DNA from: Euborellia annulipes
Taxonomy: Eukaryota > Arthropoda > Insecta > Dermaptera > Anisolabididae
DNA: 64,000 nt
Reading direction: 5' to 3'
Assembly: GCA_023213315.1 (NCBI GenBank)
Contig: JAKCPI010006266.1
Span: forward strand, 82,098 to 146,097
Notes under the pieces: model-generated
The model's database searches: none
What the model was told of the DNA's origin: nothing
What the model saw: only the letters and a program-made list of their open reading frames with translations
Shown here: in pieces, positions 35,240 through 46,137 of the stretch
How the letters are laid out: each line of letters opens with the position of its first letter
Position numbering within the stretch: position 1 is the first letter of the stretch
Translations under genes and position numbers: made by a program

Positions 35240-36025
35240 ATTGGATTTATTTATGAAATAAAATCTGAATAAAATAGTTACAAATAAAATCTTCGGCCTG
35301 GGAGACATGATGTTTTAACAGATTTTTATTTCATGTATATTAAACCGATGGTATGATCATATCAGTTCTAGGTTAACTACCAATCAAAACTAATAGTAGT
35401 GATATATATAAGAATTAAATCGTTTTAGTAACCAGACAGGCAGTTTATATTCAGTAGCCTATATGGAGGCGGTAACTAAGTGGAATGAAGTTGAGCTGCC
35501 TCTTAAATTTTATATCATAATATTACAAAGGTGCTGAATAAGAAATAAGACTTCATTTGTTATTTATTTGATCAACTTGAATAAACAATTAAATTGAGTA
35601 GTAAAATGCATACGAAATTAACCTGTTTGTTTTTAAATACAAAAGTGAGCCGTTTTATATTGTTTTTGTGTGTTATACATATATATTCATTACATCCGTT
35701 AGTTTTAAATTAAACGAGTAACTTCCAAGGTGAAGGTTGAAATGAATACCTCGTGGATGGATGGACATTCAATGTTGCTTGTAACGATCCATCTATTGGG
35801 GATTCCCTTGGGATTGGACATTCCATTAAAGGAAGCGGCGAGAGGTCTCTAATGGGTAATCATATAGAGTTTTATTTGAAGAAATAAAAAATAATCCTAC
35901 TGATGTTGGGTCTCTCTCCTTGAAATAATTTGAAACGTTCTAACACTTGGGCCTAAAGAAGTACTGAATAATTTTAATAATTCACACAAGATTTTTTTTT
36001 GTTTTTAGTATATTTAAATTTGTAT
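35240..36025. other. A+T-rich sequence, no gene seen
   Basis: No feature is supported. Confidence 0.5.
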
Positions 36026-36032
36026 TGTCTAT

Positions 36033-36394
36033 GGGGCCATTCATTAATTACGTAAGGGTCTTGAGGGGGAGGGGGGTTAAGAAAATCTCTACATGTCCTT
36101 ATGTAGGGGGGAGGGTCGTAAAACTTATTCTTACGTAATACTTTTTGAATCAAAATTCAATACAAAGAATCTAATTTCATAAATTATTACTTGTTAAAAA
36201 ATAAAAATTATTGATTTAAGTTGAACTGTAAGTTTTAGTGGAACTGATCCTTTCCTAACATTTTATTATTTAGAAGAACGAGATAAATTCTTACGTAAGA
36301 AAGGGGGGGTTCGAGAAATCTTATGTATACTTACATGGGGGGGGGGGGGTCAAAAATGACTAAAATTGTCCTTACGTAATCAATGAATGGCCCC
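36033..36394. mobile_element. GGGGCCATTCATTAATTACG MITE
   Basis: The 362-bp element has terminal inverted repeats of about 25 bp (GGGGCCATTCATTAATTACG with TAAGG). It is flanked by TAT on both sides (36030-36032 and 36395-36397). Several TTACGTAA words and poly-G runs lie inside. The ends resemble the widespread GGG..CATTCAT..TTACGT family of animal MITEs (ISL2EU-like by memory), but the superfamily is not certain. Confidence 0.8.
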
Positions 36395-36399
36395 TATCC

Positions 36400-37310
36400 A
36401 CCGAGGACTGGTACATCTAAGCGGGTCATTAATACATTTATTTATTTATTTATTTAACGAAAGTTTGATAGCACACACCATAGTTATATTTCCATTAGTA
36501 AACTCATCAAAGCTGAGGTAAAGATTAATCATTATCTTAATTATGGGTTGTATTCTGACAAAGAAATGCATGCAATTTCAATTTAAGACGATTCCTAAAT
36601 AGGACTTAAGAACAAAACATTGAAATGCATATTAGCAAGGGAAATGCATGTTTCATTTATCCTTACAAGGTATAACCTTGCTTGTATTTTATAAACATTT
36701 GTATTCTTAATTAGTTGTCAATAGTTACTAAAATTTAATTATTTCGGATATTTATACAATATTTTAAGCTCTTTTTAGTGGGCCAAACACCCCACTATAA
36801 CTAGTTAAGCCCGAATCGAGGTATATTGAATAGAATACAAGTAAAATCTTATTCAAATATATAGATCTCGAAAAATATTAAAATATTTTAAGATTACATT
36901 ACAAATAATTATTTGAATTTTTTTCTTATTTTGTCTCAGAAAATAGAGTCGACGACGATGTTTGATAGCACAGTAAATTTTATGAGAGAAAAAAAGAATG
37001 AAAATGGATGGGATCGGAGTAGACTCAGCTGTCCAAATAATTTATTTTAAGCAAACAAATAATTTTTTTTTTTTCATTGTCTTAATAAATTTTCTTTATA
37101 TTAACCTGATAATTCACTAAAAATAACATTAAAGTCCCACAAAAATAGTAAGTACATTTATTATCAAATATCATTTACCGCATTTTGATAATACCGCATG
37201 GGAAAGCGAATGAGAGGAGAGTAGAGATAAATCAGAACCGGGGCCGCAGAGAGAGGTGGGAGCCCAGGTCCTCATTTAAAATTTCCATAATAAGAGTGGA
37301 AATGTAACCT
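36400..37310. other. A+T-rich sequence, (ATTT)n
   Basis: A short (ATTT)n microsatellite lies at about 36438-36457. No gene was recognised. Confidence 0.5.
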
Positions 37311-37317
37311 CTATCTT

Positions 37318-37725
37318 TTACTTTCTCTTACCCTATAAGTTTATATGAAATATGTAATGTGATCATGTCAAAAATTCGATGTCGCGATTTTGATGGATAT
37401 GCATTTTTTTAGATCCCTGGATCCCAAAAAAGTGCGTCCCGCAAATTGGTCTGTCTGTGTGTGTAACAATATTAAGCTACAATTGAGCTACCGGATTAAA
37501 AATTTATATTTAAGTTAGGTACCCTCCGGGAAAATAAGCTTTTGAGCCAAAATGTACTAGTAATTTACTCATGTACTTTTTCAGTTTTTTTTTTTTCGAT
37601 TTTCTTAAAATCAGCTCGAACGATTTTGTTTAAAATTCACAAATCAATTATTTTTTAGATGCTCTTTAAAAATGTATATTCTCATTTTGCCCTTGAAATT
37701 AGAATTCAAGATATACAATTTTATT
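37318..37725 (-). mobile_element. A element, lacks hairpin end
   Basis: TTTACTTTCTCTTACCC, 'tcaaaaattcgatgtcgcga', GGTCTGTCTGTGTGTG, 'aataagcttttg', 'ttcgattttctt' and 'ttttttagatgctctttaaa' occur in order. The X-box and hairpin part is missing. Confidence 0.8.
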
Positions 37726-38204
37726 TAATTATTTTAGATGCAAAAATTAGTTTGTTTCGTTGCTTGAAGATAGGCAACCCATATTTATAATAAATTTTAA
37801 ATTAATGGATCTAGTACTCAACTAGCTGTTAAACATAGTAGAGATGATGATTTGGAGGATTGTCTTTCCACAACTACTTTTCATTTCGTAAATATTTCGA
37901 ATGGCCTAAAAGCCAGTATAGAAATATAAATTAAATGGTTGAAGAAAATAAGAGTATAAAGGAACAGCCACTTCATCTCTTCAATCTTATGGTTGAAGAA
38001 ATAGACGCAGGTTATTTCTCCAAATTGCTTAAATTAGCCTTCGACTCCAGCTTATTTAATTACTAGGTAGATTGCGCCTGCGTAATCTGCCAAGGAATTA
38101 AAAAGTTGGTCATGTGTGTTGCCTGTCTTCCAGAAAAAACACAAACTAATTTCTGAAATTGCACTGGTAAATGAAAAAGAAAAAACTATTGCAAGTTTTC
38201 AATA

Positions 38205-38352
38205 TTGAAAAAGTACATCAGTAGTGGTACCTTTTGGACAATTTTGTTCAAAAGCTTCGTTTCACGTACAATGGGGTAGCTAACTTGAATATCAAATTTA
38301 AACCTTTTTTTTAGCTCTTTTCGGTCTTGAGATATTTTGTTCACAGCCAGTA
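38205..38352 (+). mobile_element. A element, middle fragment
   Basis: 'gaaaaagtacatcagta', 'aaaagcttcgtttc' and 'ttgagatattttgttcacag' mark the variant subfamily. Confidence 0.65.
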
Positions 38353-38467
38353 AGACACAAACATAATTAATTACTCGAAAAAATTATTCGGCTACGCAAT
38401 TATTGTTTTCATAAAAAATTATTTAGATAGAAACGTAATGATTTATAAGTAAAAAAAATAAATAAAA

Positions 38468-38538
38468 GTATAAAAATGGCCTAAGTTGCCGAAAAGACTG
38501 TGTGAATGTGTGTGGAGTGTGAATGAGGAAAAAGTGTG

Positions 38539-38573
<35 letters not shown>
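38468..38573 (+). mobile_element. SINE 3' end with poly(A)
   Basis: The central domain AAATGGCCTAAGTTGCCGAA is followed by a GTGTGAATGTG-rich tail and a run of about 29 A. It matches the 3' half of the full SINE at 41821-42067 and is 5'-truncated. It directly abuts the A-element words CAGGGGACCTCAAAACG. Confidence 0.8.
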
Positions 38574-38575
<2 letters not shown>

Positions 38576-38599
38576 ACAGGGGACCTCAAAACGCAATTT

Positions 38600-39270
38600 G
38601 ACAGCTTTACCTGCCCAACCTACGGTTGATGGACAAAGTTAAAATAAGCTCCTCCCACTAATCTGCTCCCATACAATAAAATGTTTAACTGAGAACGAAG
38701 AACTCAAAAAATCAATATATAACTCTGTTATATTATAGTTATCTTTAATCAAATTAGTAACAATAAATTATTCGTTTCATTTTTTATGTAAATAATAAAA
38801 ACAACTACTGAATAATATTTTTTATAGTTTTATTTATTTTTTACTTATAAATCATTGTTACTATCTAAATAATTTTTTATGAATCAAAGGTTACCCTTCA
38901 TCTTTAAAAAAAAATATGAAATACTAGTTTACCTAATAAATTTTAATAAGTGTACAATTGTAAAATAGGTCAAATATGAATTTCAAACATTAAATATGTG
39001 GGCACATGACAACAACAAAACTAATAGCGACGAAAATGTCAAAGCGGAGGCGGGGTAAAATTCCTCTTCAAAGATCAAATAACACCAGAAAAATTGTTCT
39101 GATTTCTTATTTAATTCTACATAAATTACATGTCATAGTCGCAAAATAAATTTTGACTTTGCATTACTAAAACATATTATTCAAAATATTTATTTTATAA
39201 GCTAAGAAGAGATTTCATTTAAAAATTATTAACTTTCATTAATTTACTGTATTTTTATTCTTTTATTATC
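38600..39270. other. A+T-rich sequence, no gene seen
   Basis: No feature is supported. Confidence 0.5.
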
Positions 39271-39274
39271 ATTA

Positions 39275-39519
39275 CTATATATAAAGCGCTAGCGGCTAGC
39301 TTCCGTCTGTGTCGATCAGGACGCTGATTGGCTAGAGTTACAGGAAGTGGTGCGGGAGCGGAAAATTTAAAATTTGTCAGAGAGGGAAATTTGAAAATTT
39401 CACACTTGCCAAAGACCCAAGGACAAAGTTTTTGGGTTTTAAATTTATGGGGAAACTACTAAACACATCCGAGACGCCGCCCACCAGGGCCACGATGAGA
39501 ATGGCGCGGTGTGCACTAG
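39275..39519 (+). mobile_element. Helitron-like non-autonomous element
   Basis: The left end reads A|CTATATATAAAGCGCTAGCG and the right end reads GGTGTGCACTAG|T. A CTAG|T terminus with a G+C-rich near-terminal region (GACGCCGCCCACCAGGGCC) and no inverted repeats or TSD fits Helitrons. A similar right end occurs at about 56300-56336. The left end begins CT instead of the usual TC. It is non-coding. Confidence 0.5.
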
Positions 39520-39584
39520 TTTTTCGTGTTTGCCTCCCGTCCCAAGCGAGAAAAATTTTATTTTCTAGGAAATGACTACAAATC

Positions 39585-39785
39585 ATTAAATGGCCTTAGA
39601 TGCCGAAAAAGATCTTAAATAAATTTAAAAAAAAAAAAATTATAATGTAGGGACTTACTGACGGAAACTATATTAATGATAATGTGAAACCGTAACTAAA
39701 TCATTATAACCCCCATTACTTTGAATGCGTCACTGGAGGAAAATTTTGCCCCCCCCTCCTAAAAAATCTCGTAGTTCCTACCCTG
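39585..39785. repeat. SINE core and hAT-like MITE end
   Basis: The SINE central domain (AAATGGCCTTAGATGCCGAA...GATCTTAAAT) lies at about 39588-39625. The right end of a CAGGGCCGGA MITE (TTTTGCCCCCCCC...AATCTCGTAGTTCC) lies at about 39745-39785. Confidence 0.6.
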
Positions 39786-40195
39786 CACAAATATATAAAA
39801 TAACAAAAATAAATCATATATTGAATATAATAAAATCCCTGATTTAATTTGTTATATAAGTTAATTTTTTAAATATTTTTTTTAACCAAGCTATATTCGG
39901 TTTAGTTTTTATAACATGTCTGTCTGTCTTCTTGACTTGGTTGTCTTGCACAAGGTCATGAATTTATATTTATTTATTTTTTATTCATACATCACACAAA
40001 GTCTAGACTATGTGTTTCCATATGACAAATGTTTCACCTCCACAATGTCACTTTTCATCCAGTTTGAAATATTTTAACATTCTTAGTGTATGCTTATCTC
40101 AGTTAGATGTCGAGGAAGGAAATTAGAAAACAATCGAGAGTAGAATTTTAAACAGAAGAATTAGAGTAAATAAAAAAAAAAAAAATTGGTTTGGA

Positions 40196-40607
40196 GAAAA
40201 TGAGAATATACATTTTAAAGAGCATCTTAAAAATAATTGATTTTTGAATTTTAATCAAAATCGTTGGAGCCAATTTTGAGAAAATCGAAAAAAAAAACTG
40301 AAAAAATACATCAGTAAAGTGCTAGTACTTTTTGGCCGATTTTGTTTAAAAGCTTATTTTCACGCTTCAGGGGGTGTGTAACTTAAATATAAAATTTCAG
40401 TCTCATAGCCCAATTCCTTCATGCTTAAAATTGAACATAGACACACATACAGACAGACAGACCATGTCGCCAAAACCACTTTTTTGAACTCAGTGGACCT
40501 CAAAACGTATATGTCCATCAAAATCTCGAGATCGAATTTTTGACATGAATCCAATACTTTCTCACTATTCATATAATAACATATTTATATAGGTAAGAGA
40601 AAGTAAA
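40196..40607 (+). mobile_element. A element, lacks hairpin end
   Basis: It runs from 'gagaatatacattttaaaga' through 'atcagtaaagtgctagtac', ACACACATACAGACAGACAG, ACCATGTCGCCAAAACCAC and 'tcgagatcgaatttttgac' to GGTAAGAGAAAGTAAAA. The X-box is absent through truncation. Confidence 0.85.
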
Positions 40608-40609
40608 AA

Positions 40610-41520
40610 TGATTATGATTATATTGCAATTTGATTTTAACGGAAAAAAAATCTGCCAATTTTTGGTACGTACAATTTTCTCAATTATTTTCTAAAATAT
40701 AATTATAGAAAGTTAGAGTTGGTTGTACATAATTTATTTTTGGAATTAATGTGCTCGCTTTAAACTTTATTATAGTACACTATCACGTGACAAGAAACCA
40801 AATGGTTAAATATGTTTAAATAAAGGCTGAGAAATTTATAATAAAAACTTAATTTACATCTTTCTGATTATCTCTATTTTTGACAAGTCTTTTACCATTG
40901 CATTACAAAATTAAAATTTTTTGCTTATAAAAAATGTCCCATAAAAGAAGTGTTGAGAAAATTATGTCAAATGAATTTTGATAAATATATGTAAAAAAAA
41001 AAAAAATAAATGGAAATGTGTTCAGTCCATTTTTGTTGGTTGTTATATATTTCAAAGCTGATAGTGATCACTAAGACAATATGAAAGAGTATAAAATTCC
41101 TAGTCATGAGTGAAAGTCAAAATTATCACACATACAAAGAAACACAAATGACCTTGCCAGAATACAAGAAGGCCAAGAAACTAAAAATTTTTGTGGATTA
41201 ATGAACTTTTCTAATCTTATAAATCTGTAAAAGTTAAAAAAAAAAAAATCACGATTATTATTTTAATAAAATCAATGAATAAATTAAATTAGTCACGAAT
41301 TAAATTTATTTTGTTAAGAAAAGGAAGATTTAATAATTTATATTTAATGAATAATAAATAAAGATTATTGCTTAAGAGAGAGATCAAGGAGTTCATTTAG
41401 TGATCATTCAATTCATCGATATTCCCACACTGAAGTGTTAAAAACAGTAATGAAAAGTTGCAATCAAGAAATTTATGTTCAATAAATTTCGAAAATTCAG
41501 ATGAAGATGTTTTTTAAAAT
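40610..41520. other. A+T-rich sequence, no gene seen
   Basis: No feature is supported. Confidence 0.5.
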
Positions 41521-41525
41521 TGCCA

Positions 41526-41700
41526 TTTTTTTTTTTTTTTTTTTTTTTATATATTAAAAAACATTCACACTTTTTTCTCATTCACACACACATTCACACA
41601 GTCTTTTCGGCAACTTAGGCCATTTAAGAATTTTGACGATAACCGTTGTAATTAATATACTCGTATTGTGGGTTCAGGCTTTTCTATTTAAGCATTTTAA
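41526..41700 (-). mobile_element. SINE 3' half, minus strand
   Basis: Starting from poly-T, ACATTCACACTTTTTTCTCA, the (CACA)n tail and TTCGGCAACTTAGGCCATTT occur in order, then the region upstream of the core, matching 41821-42067 in reverse. The tRNA-like head is not present. Confidence 0.8.
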
Positions 41701-41731
41701 ATTGGAAATTATTAATTGTTCTAATAGTAAA

Positions 41732-42505
41732 AATTTGGTGTGACTGATCGCACTGCACACAACTTTCGATTACCGAAGGTAATTTCCCATGAAGTACAAC
41801 TGTAAAGTGGCCTACGGGCTTGGTCTAGTTGGTAGCGTGCCTTCTACCTTCTTTACCGAACGTCGCGGGTTCGTACCCCAGACAGTGCGATGATTTTATT
41901 TAAGCCATTTGGTATCCAAATGGTTTAAATAGAAATGCCTGGACCCCCAATAGATATTATAAATTATCGTCAAAGTCTTAAATGGCCTAAGTTGCCGAAA
42001 AGACTATGTGAAGTGTGTGTGAGTGTGAGTGTGAATGAGAAAAAGTGTGAATGTTAAAAAAAAAACAGTAAAGTGGTCTTCAGAAGATTTCAATAGCAAA
42101 ATGAGAATATTCATTTGAAAGAGCATCTAAAAAAAAATTGATTTTTGAATTTTAATCAAAATCGTTAGAGCGAATTTTGAGAAAATAAAAAAAAAAAAAA
42201 AACTAAATAAGTGCATCAGAAAAGTGGTAGTACTGTACTCTTTGGCCTATTTTGTTAAAAAGCTTCGTGTCCCGTCCCAGGGGGGTACTTAACTTAAATA
42301 TTCTTTCTCTTTTATTTTCATTCTTGAGATATTTTGTTCACATTCAAAGAGACAGACAAACCATGTCGCAAAAACCACTCTTTTGGATTCAGGGGACCTC
42401 AAAACGTGTATATTCATCAAAATCTCGACATCGAATTTTTGACATGAATCCAATACTTTCATTATATAATGAAATACCATATATAGAGGTAAGAAAAAGT
42501 AAAAA
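41732..42505 (+). mobile_element. A element split by a SINE
   Basis: Half of the terminal hairpin (TTTGGTGTGACTGATCGCAC...) joins 'cccatgaagtacaac'. The X-box region is deleted. The SINE 41821-42067 interrupts at 'gtaaagtgg', and the element then continues to the 'ttgagatattttgttcaca' variant, 'accatgtcgcaaaaaccac' and GGTAAGAAAAAGTAAAA. Confidence 0.85.
41821..42067 (+). mobile_element. tRNA-derived SINE, full length, 9-bp TSD
   Basis: It is flanked by the direct repeat GTAAAGTGG (41812-41820 and 42068-42076). The head has an A box (TGGTCTAGTTGGTAGCG) and a perfect-looking B box (GGGTTCGTACCCC), so pol III transcription is expected. The body contains the central domain TTAAATGGCCTAAGTTGCCG. 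The tail is GTGTGAGTGTGAGTGTGAATG and ends in poly-A. Truncated relatives lie at 38468 and 41526. Confidence 0.92.
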
Positions 42506-42519
42506 TCAAGGATAAGAAA

Positions 42520-43355
42520 GCCAATAAATAAAAAACTATATTCTGACTTTTTAACTTAATTCAGTTAGTTAACACATTGGCCAACCCATTTTAAAAAGTA
42601 CGCCTTAAGTTAGGCAACCAAAGAATCTTTTGTTATAGTTATTCGTTATATACAGAAGCTAGCTAGCTAATAATTGTTATAACTTAATCTATAACTGAGA
42701 CAATTCGGACATTATTCAACTTTGACGAGGAAAGGTACGGTCCCTTCTCTTGCCAAATCATTGGTCAAATTAAAATTTAAAATTATATTTAAAAGACTAA
42801 TCCTTTAAAATTTATTTAGCCTATTATTATAATTATTTCTTTAAATAACTTTCAAAAATAATAAGATAATTGATAAAATAATCAGCTTGGTTTAAAAAAT
42901 TTTCTGAAAGGCTAGAATTACAAGAAGCGTGATCGAGAATAGAAAAGGATTGGTCCCCCCTCTTGCCAAATGCTTGGTCAAATTTGGTTGGTGATGAATG
43001 GAAACTCAGGGTCACGTAGGTAAGGTAACTACACGAGCGTACTCGCAAGGGCCAATGGCCCACGTTCAGCAAACCAGAAATCTCTTATGCAAACGGAAAA
43101 CAATGACGCAAACCTCTCTGATATAGATATAAACAGGGGTTAAGAACACTAAGGCGTTAATTGGATCATTAAATAAAAAGGGGGTGAAATTTATTAATGA
43201 AAATTTTGATTTCAAAAAGACCATAAAAAAATAGTCAAAAAAAATATCTTAGAGCAAAATGTGGGGGAGGGGGGCCTCTTTTTTAAATATCTCCCTCCTC
43301 CCATACAAAAAATATTTTTAAAATACCGGATATCCTGAGTTTCCGTTTTACTGTT
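42520..43355. other. Mostly A+T-rich, no gene seen
   Basis: A repeated phrase (TCCCTTCTCTTGCCAAATCA near 42745, TCCCCCCTCTTGCCAAATGC near 42955) suggests a local duplication. No gene was recognised. Confidence 0.4.
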
Positions 43356-43363
43356 TTTTTTTT

Positions 43364-44232
43364 TTACTTTCTCTTACCTCTATATAGGTATATGTTAATA
43401 TATATAGAGAGAGAAAGTATTGGATTCATGTCAAAAATTCGATGTCGAGATTTTGATGGATCTTCACGTTTTGAGGTCCCCTGAATCCAAAAAAGTGGTT
43501 TTCGCGACATGGTCTGTCTTTGTGTGTGTCTGTGTGTGTGTGTGTTCACTTTTAAGCATGAAGGAATTGAGCTATGAGGCTGAAATTTTATATTTAAGTT
43601 AAACACCCCCCGGGACCGGAAAAATAAGCTTTTAATCAAAATCGGAACAGTACTAGTACTTTACTGATGTACTTTTTCAGTTTTTTTCGATTTTCTCAAA
43701 ATTCACTCTAACGATTTTGATTAAAATTCAAAAATATATTATTTTTAAATGCTCTTTCAAATGTATATTCTCGTTTTGCCCTCAAAATTGTTTGAAGCAC
43801 ACTTTACCCTTGTGCCCCATAGGAAAGATAGTAGAAATGGTTGCCATGGTAACAAAATAAAAATATTTTCCCATGTTTATAAATTTGACATCTTAAGGTG
43901 CGTACACATCTGCGCTCTGCTCCGCTCGCGAGCACCATGTTTGTTGTTTTGAGATGCTCGCAAGCAGCTCGCCGCGATCCATCTCTTTGGATCGAGGCAG
44001 GTTCGTCAAAATAAATAATTTCAACGAACATGGGACGAGCAACGAACTCGAGCCGCGAACTGCTCGCGAGCCGAGCAGAGCGCAGATGTGTACGCACCTT
44101 TAAATTCTAATATGTTGGCGGAAACTAAATATATGTCGACACAAAAAATTTGGTGTGACAAGCACAGAACACAACTTTCGATTACCGAAGGTAAGAGAAA
44201 GTTGTGTGCTGTGCGCCAGTCACACCATATTT
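43364..44232 (-). mobile_element. A element, full length, split by a MITE
   Basis: It runs from TTTACTTTCTCTTACC through 'tcgatgtcgagattttgatg', 'ttcgcgacatggtctgtctt', (TG)n and 'cagtactagtactttactga'. The perfect X-box GTTGCCATGGTAAC is at 43840-43853, and the element ends at the hairpin. The MITE 43896-44099 interrupts at TTA. Poly-T on both sides shows insertion into an A/T run. Confidence 0.9.
43896..44099. mobile_element. AGGTGCGTACACATC MITE, TTA target
   Basis: The 204-bp element has near-perfect ends (AGGTGCGTACACATCTGCGC and inverse). It is flanked by TTA at 43893-43895 and 44100-44102; removing it plus one TTA restores the A element. A 3-bp TTA duplication is the mark of PIF/Harbinger. 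It is strikingly G+C-rich (CTCGCGAG words). The 97-codon frame over it is incidental. Confidence 0.85.
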
Positions 44233-44448
44233 TTTTTAGTAAATTCTCCTCTTGTAACTCAAATCACTCTACTTTTTTCCTTCCATCGGTATAATATACA
44301 ATAATTTAATTATGAATACATACAAAACATTTTTAAATTATTCTACGATGGTAACGAAAAACTGAACTTTCAAATATAAACCAATAGCATGAGGTTTTTA
44401 AAATTTTAATCACCGTATCATTGCAAAAGCAAAGATCTATAATGCAAA

Positions 44449-44480
44449 CAACAACAACAACAACAACAACAACGACGACG
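44449..44480. repeat. (CAA)n microsatellite
   Basis: About nine CAA/ACA triplets followed by GACGACGA. Confidence 0.9.
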
Positions 44481-44569
44481 ATTAAGATGAGAAAACAATA
44501 AAATTCCTTTATTTATTTGTAAAAACAAAATCCCTTTCCACTTCCCGAGGTGGAATAATCATTTAATAC

Positions 44570-44830
44570 GCGGTCACGTGTCCAATTGAAGTGAAGGTTT
44601 TTCGGTCATTGGCACGTACACACGCACGCAGGCACGCGTGTGTGCACGTATCCAGTAGTATACATGGTTTCATTCCTCGCTGACTTTCTTGCATGTATAC
44701 ATGCTAACCTGTCATATTTATGAATATACAGGTATACTAGAAGTGCTAGTGATCGTGAGGCGTTGTTTCGCTATTGACCCAGTTGAGGGCGAAGGACGAG
44801 ACGAGGAAGGAGAAGAATTACGTTATATAG
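44570..44830. other. G+C-richer patch with palindromic CACG words
   Basis: CGGTCACGTG, CACGTACACACGCACGCAGG, GCACGCGTGTGTGCACGTA and nearby words make an imperfect inverted repeat at about 44611-44650, followed by CGAAGGACGAGACGAGGAAG. It stands out in base composition. It could be a regulatory island or an old element. No TATA, exon or TSD was confirmed. Confidence 0.3.
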
Positions 44831-45180
44831 TTACCCCCTGGAATTTAAATACGGTAGCAAATTAAAGGGAATAGTTTCGAATTTATTTCTATTCAAGAAA
44901 ATAATTATGCATCTTTGTTTAAGTCCTTCTACTCTCTGATAAAATCTGCTACCATAAACATTCAGTTAAATACAACAAATATTATAGTTATATATTAAGG
45001 GTTACGGAATAAATTGTCAATAAACAAAATCAATGCTGATAATCAAAAGTTCTCTACTGCTACATTTTAAAAGTTTAATACTTTATCTGATAGAATTTGA
45101 AAAATTTAGACGTATTTATTTGTCCGAAAATGCCTAAGAAAACTAGCCAGATTCTATTTTTAGTTTCTCTTACCTATATA

Positions 45181-45707
45181 ACAGGTCATTCAATAAGTCC
45201 TTAGGATGACATATAGATGGCGATACTAGAATTTTTTCCATATGATTTTTATTTAGTACTAACCTTCAAACGATACGTGTATAAATTTGACAGCAATCTA
45301 ACTATTGATTCGTGAGTTATAGAATTTTATGTGAAGCAACTTTTGTTATTGGAAAAAAAAAATGGAAAAAAGTGAATTTCGAGTTTTAATAAAGCATTGC
45401 TTCGAATTGCTTACCCACCCACCATATTCTCCAGATTTAGCCCCCAGCGACTTTTTCCTGTTTTCAGATCTCAAGAGAATGCTTGCTGGGAAGAAATCTA
45501 AGTCCAATGATGAAGTAATTGCTAAACTGATGCCTATTTTGACGAGAAAGATAAATCGTACTATAAAAGTGGTATCGAAAAGTTGGAAAATCGCTATACT
45601 CGTTGTATCTCCCTCGAAGGCAACAACGTATGTTGAATAATAAAATCGAGTTTTGTCAAAATTTTGTTTTTTTCTTACTTATCCTACGGACTTATTGAAT
45701 GACCTGG
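45181..45707 (+). mobile_element. mariner element, internally deleted
   Basis: The ends ACAGGTCATTCAATAAGTCC and GGACTTATTGAATGACCTGG are inverse, flanked by TA (45179-45180 and 45708-45709). At 527 bp it is less than half of a usual 1.3-kb mariner. Both ends and both extremes of the transposase reading frame are retained, so it could be mobilised only by an outside transposase. Confidence 0.95.
45362..45640 (+). pseudogene. Deleted mariner transposase, 92 codons
   Basis: It starts MEKSEFRVLIKHCF, like a mariner transposase N-terminus, and jumps in frame to the C-terminal catalytic segment LTHPPYSPDLAPSDFFLF. The D in the APSD stretch is the third residue of the mariner DD34D triad. The DNA-binding domain and the first two catalytic aspartates are deleted. 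The frame stays open to a stop at the end, which implies a single in-frame deletion without later damage to this frame. It cannot encode an active transposase. Confidence 0.93.
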
Positions 45708-46034
45708 TATATGTCAATATATATATAGTGAGAAAGTATTGGATTCATGTCAAAAATTCCATGTCGAGATTTTGATGGATACACGTTTTGAGGTCCCCTG
45801 AATCCAAAAAAGTGGCTTTCGCGACATGGTCTGTCTGTATGTGTGTGTGTGTGTTTGGATAATTTTTGTAAAGTATGATGCAGATTTTCGTGGTAAAGAA
45901 GCTTTGGAGTAGCTAATCATAAAAGCAATGAGTTAGTCTTTTGAGTTGCCTATCTTCCAGTAACCAAACATGAACGAATTAGAGATATATTTTTTTTTAA
46001 TTTCTCCAATCTCACTAACAGAGATAGAGAGGAG

Positions 46035-46137
46035 ACATTGGCAATTGAATTTTTACGGTAAATAGGATTTGAACCCGAGTTTTGTAGTAACTCTAGATTC
46101 CTAAGGCATAGCTTATCCTATTAGCCTTGAGACTCCT
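46035..46137 (-). repeat. tRNA-like SINE head
   Basis: On the minus strand: GGAGTCTCAAGGCTAATAGG, later CTCGGGTTCAAATCCTA, with a B box GGTTCAAATCC. No downstream SINE core was found. Confidence 0.5.

Larger units (their letters stand above)
45160..45862 (-). mobile_element. A element terminus split by mariner
   Basis: AGTTTCTCTTACCTATATA (to 45180) and, after the mariner, TATGTCAATATATATATAGT plus GAGAAAGTATTGGATTCATG are the two sides of one A-element terminus. The copy continues to GGTCTGTCTGTATGTGTG and stops there, so it is truncated. Confidence 0.85.

Noticed and set aside
43804..44097. 97-codon minus-strand frame
   Set aside because: It starts inside an AGGTGCG MITE and continues into the A element; the arginine/alanine-rich part is the CpG-rich MITE.
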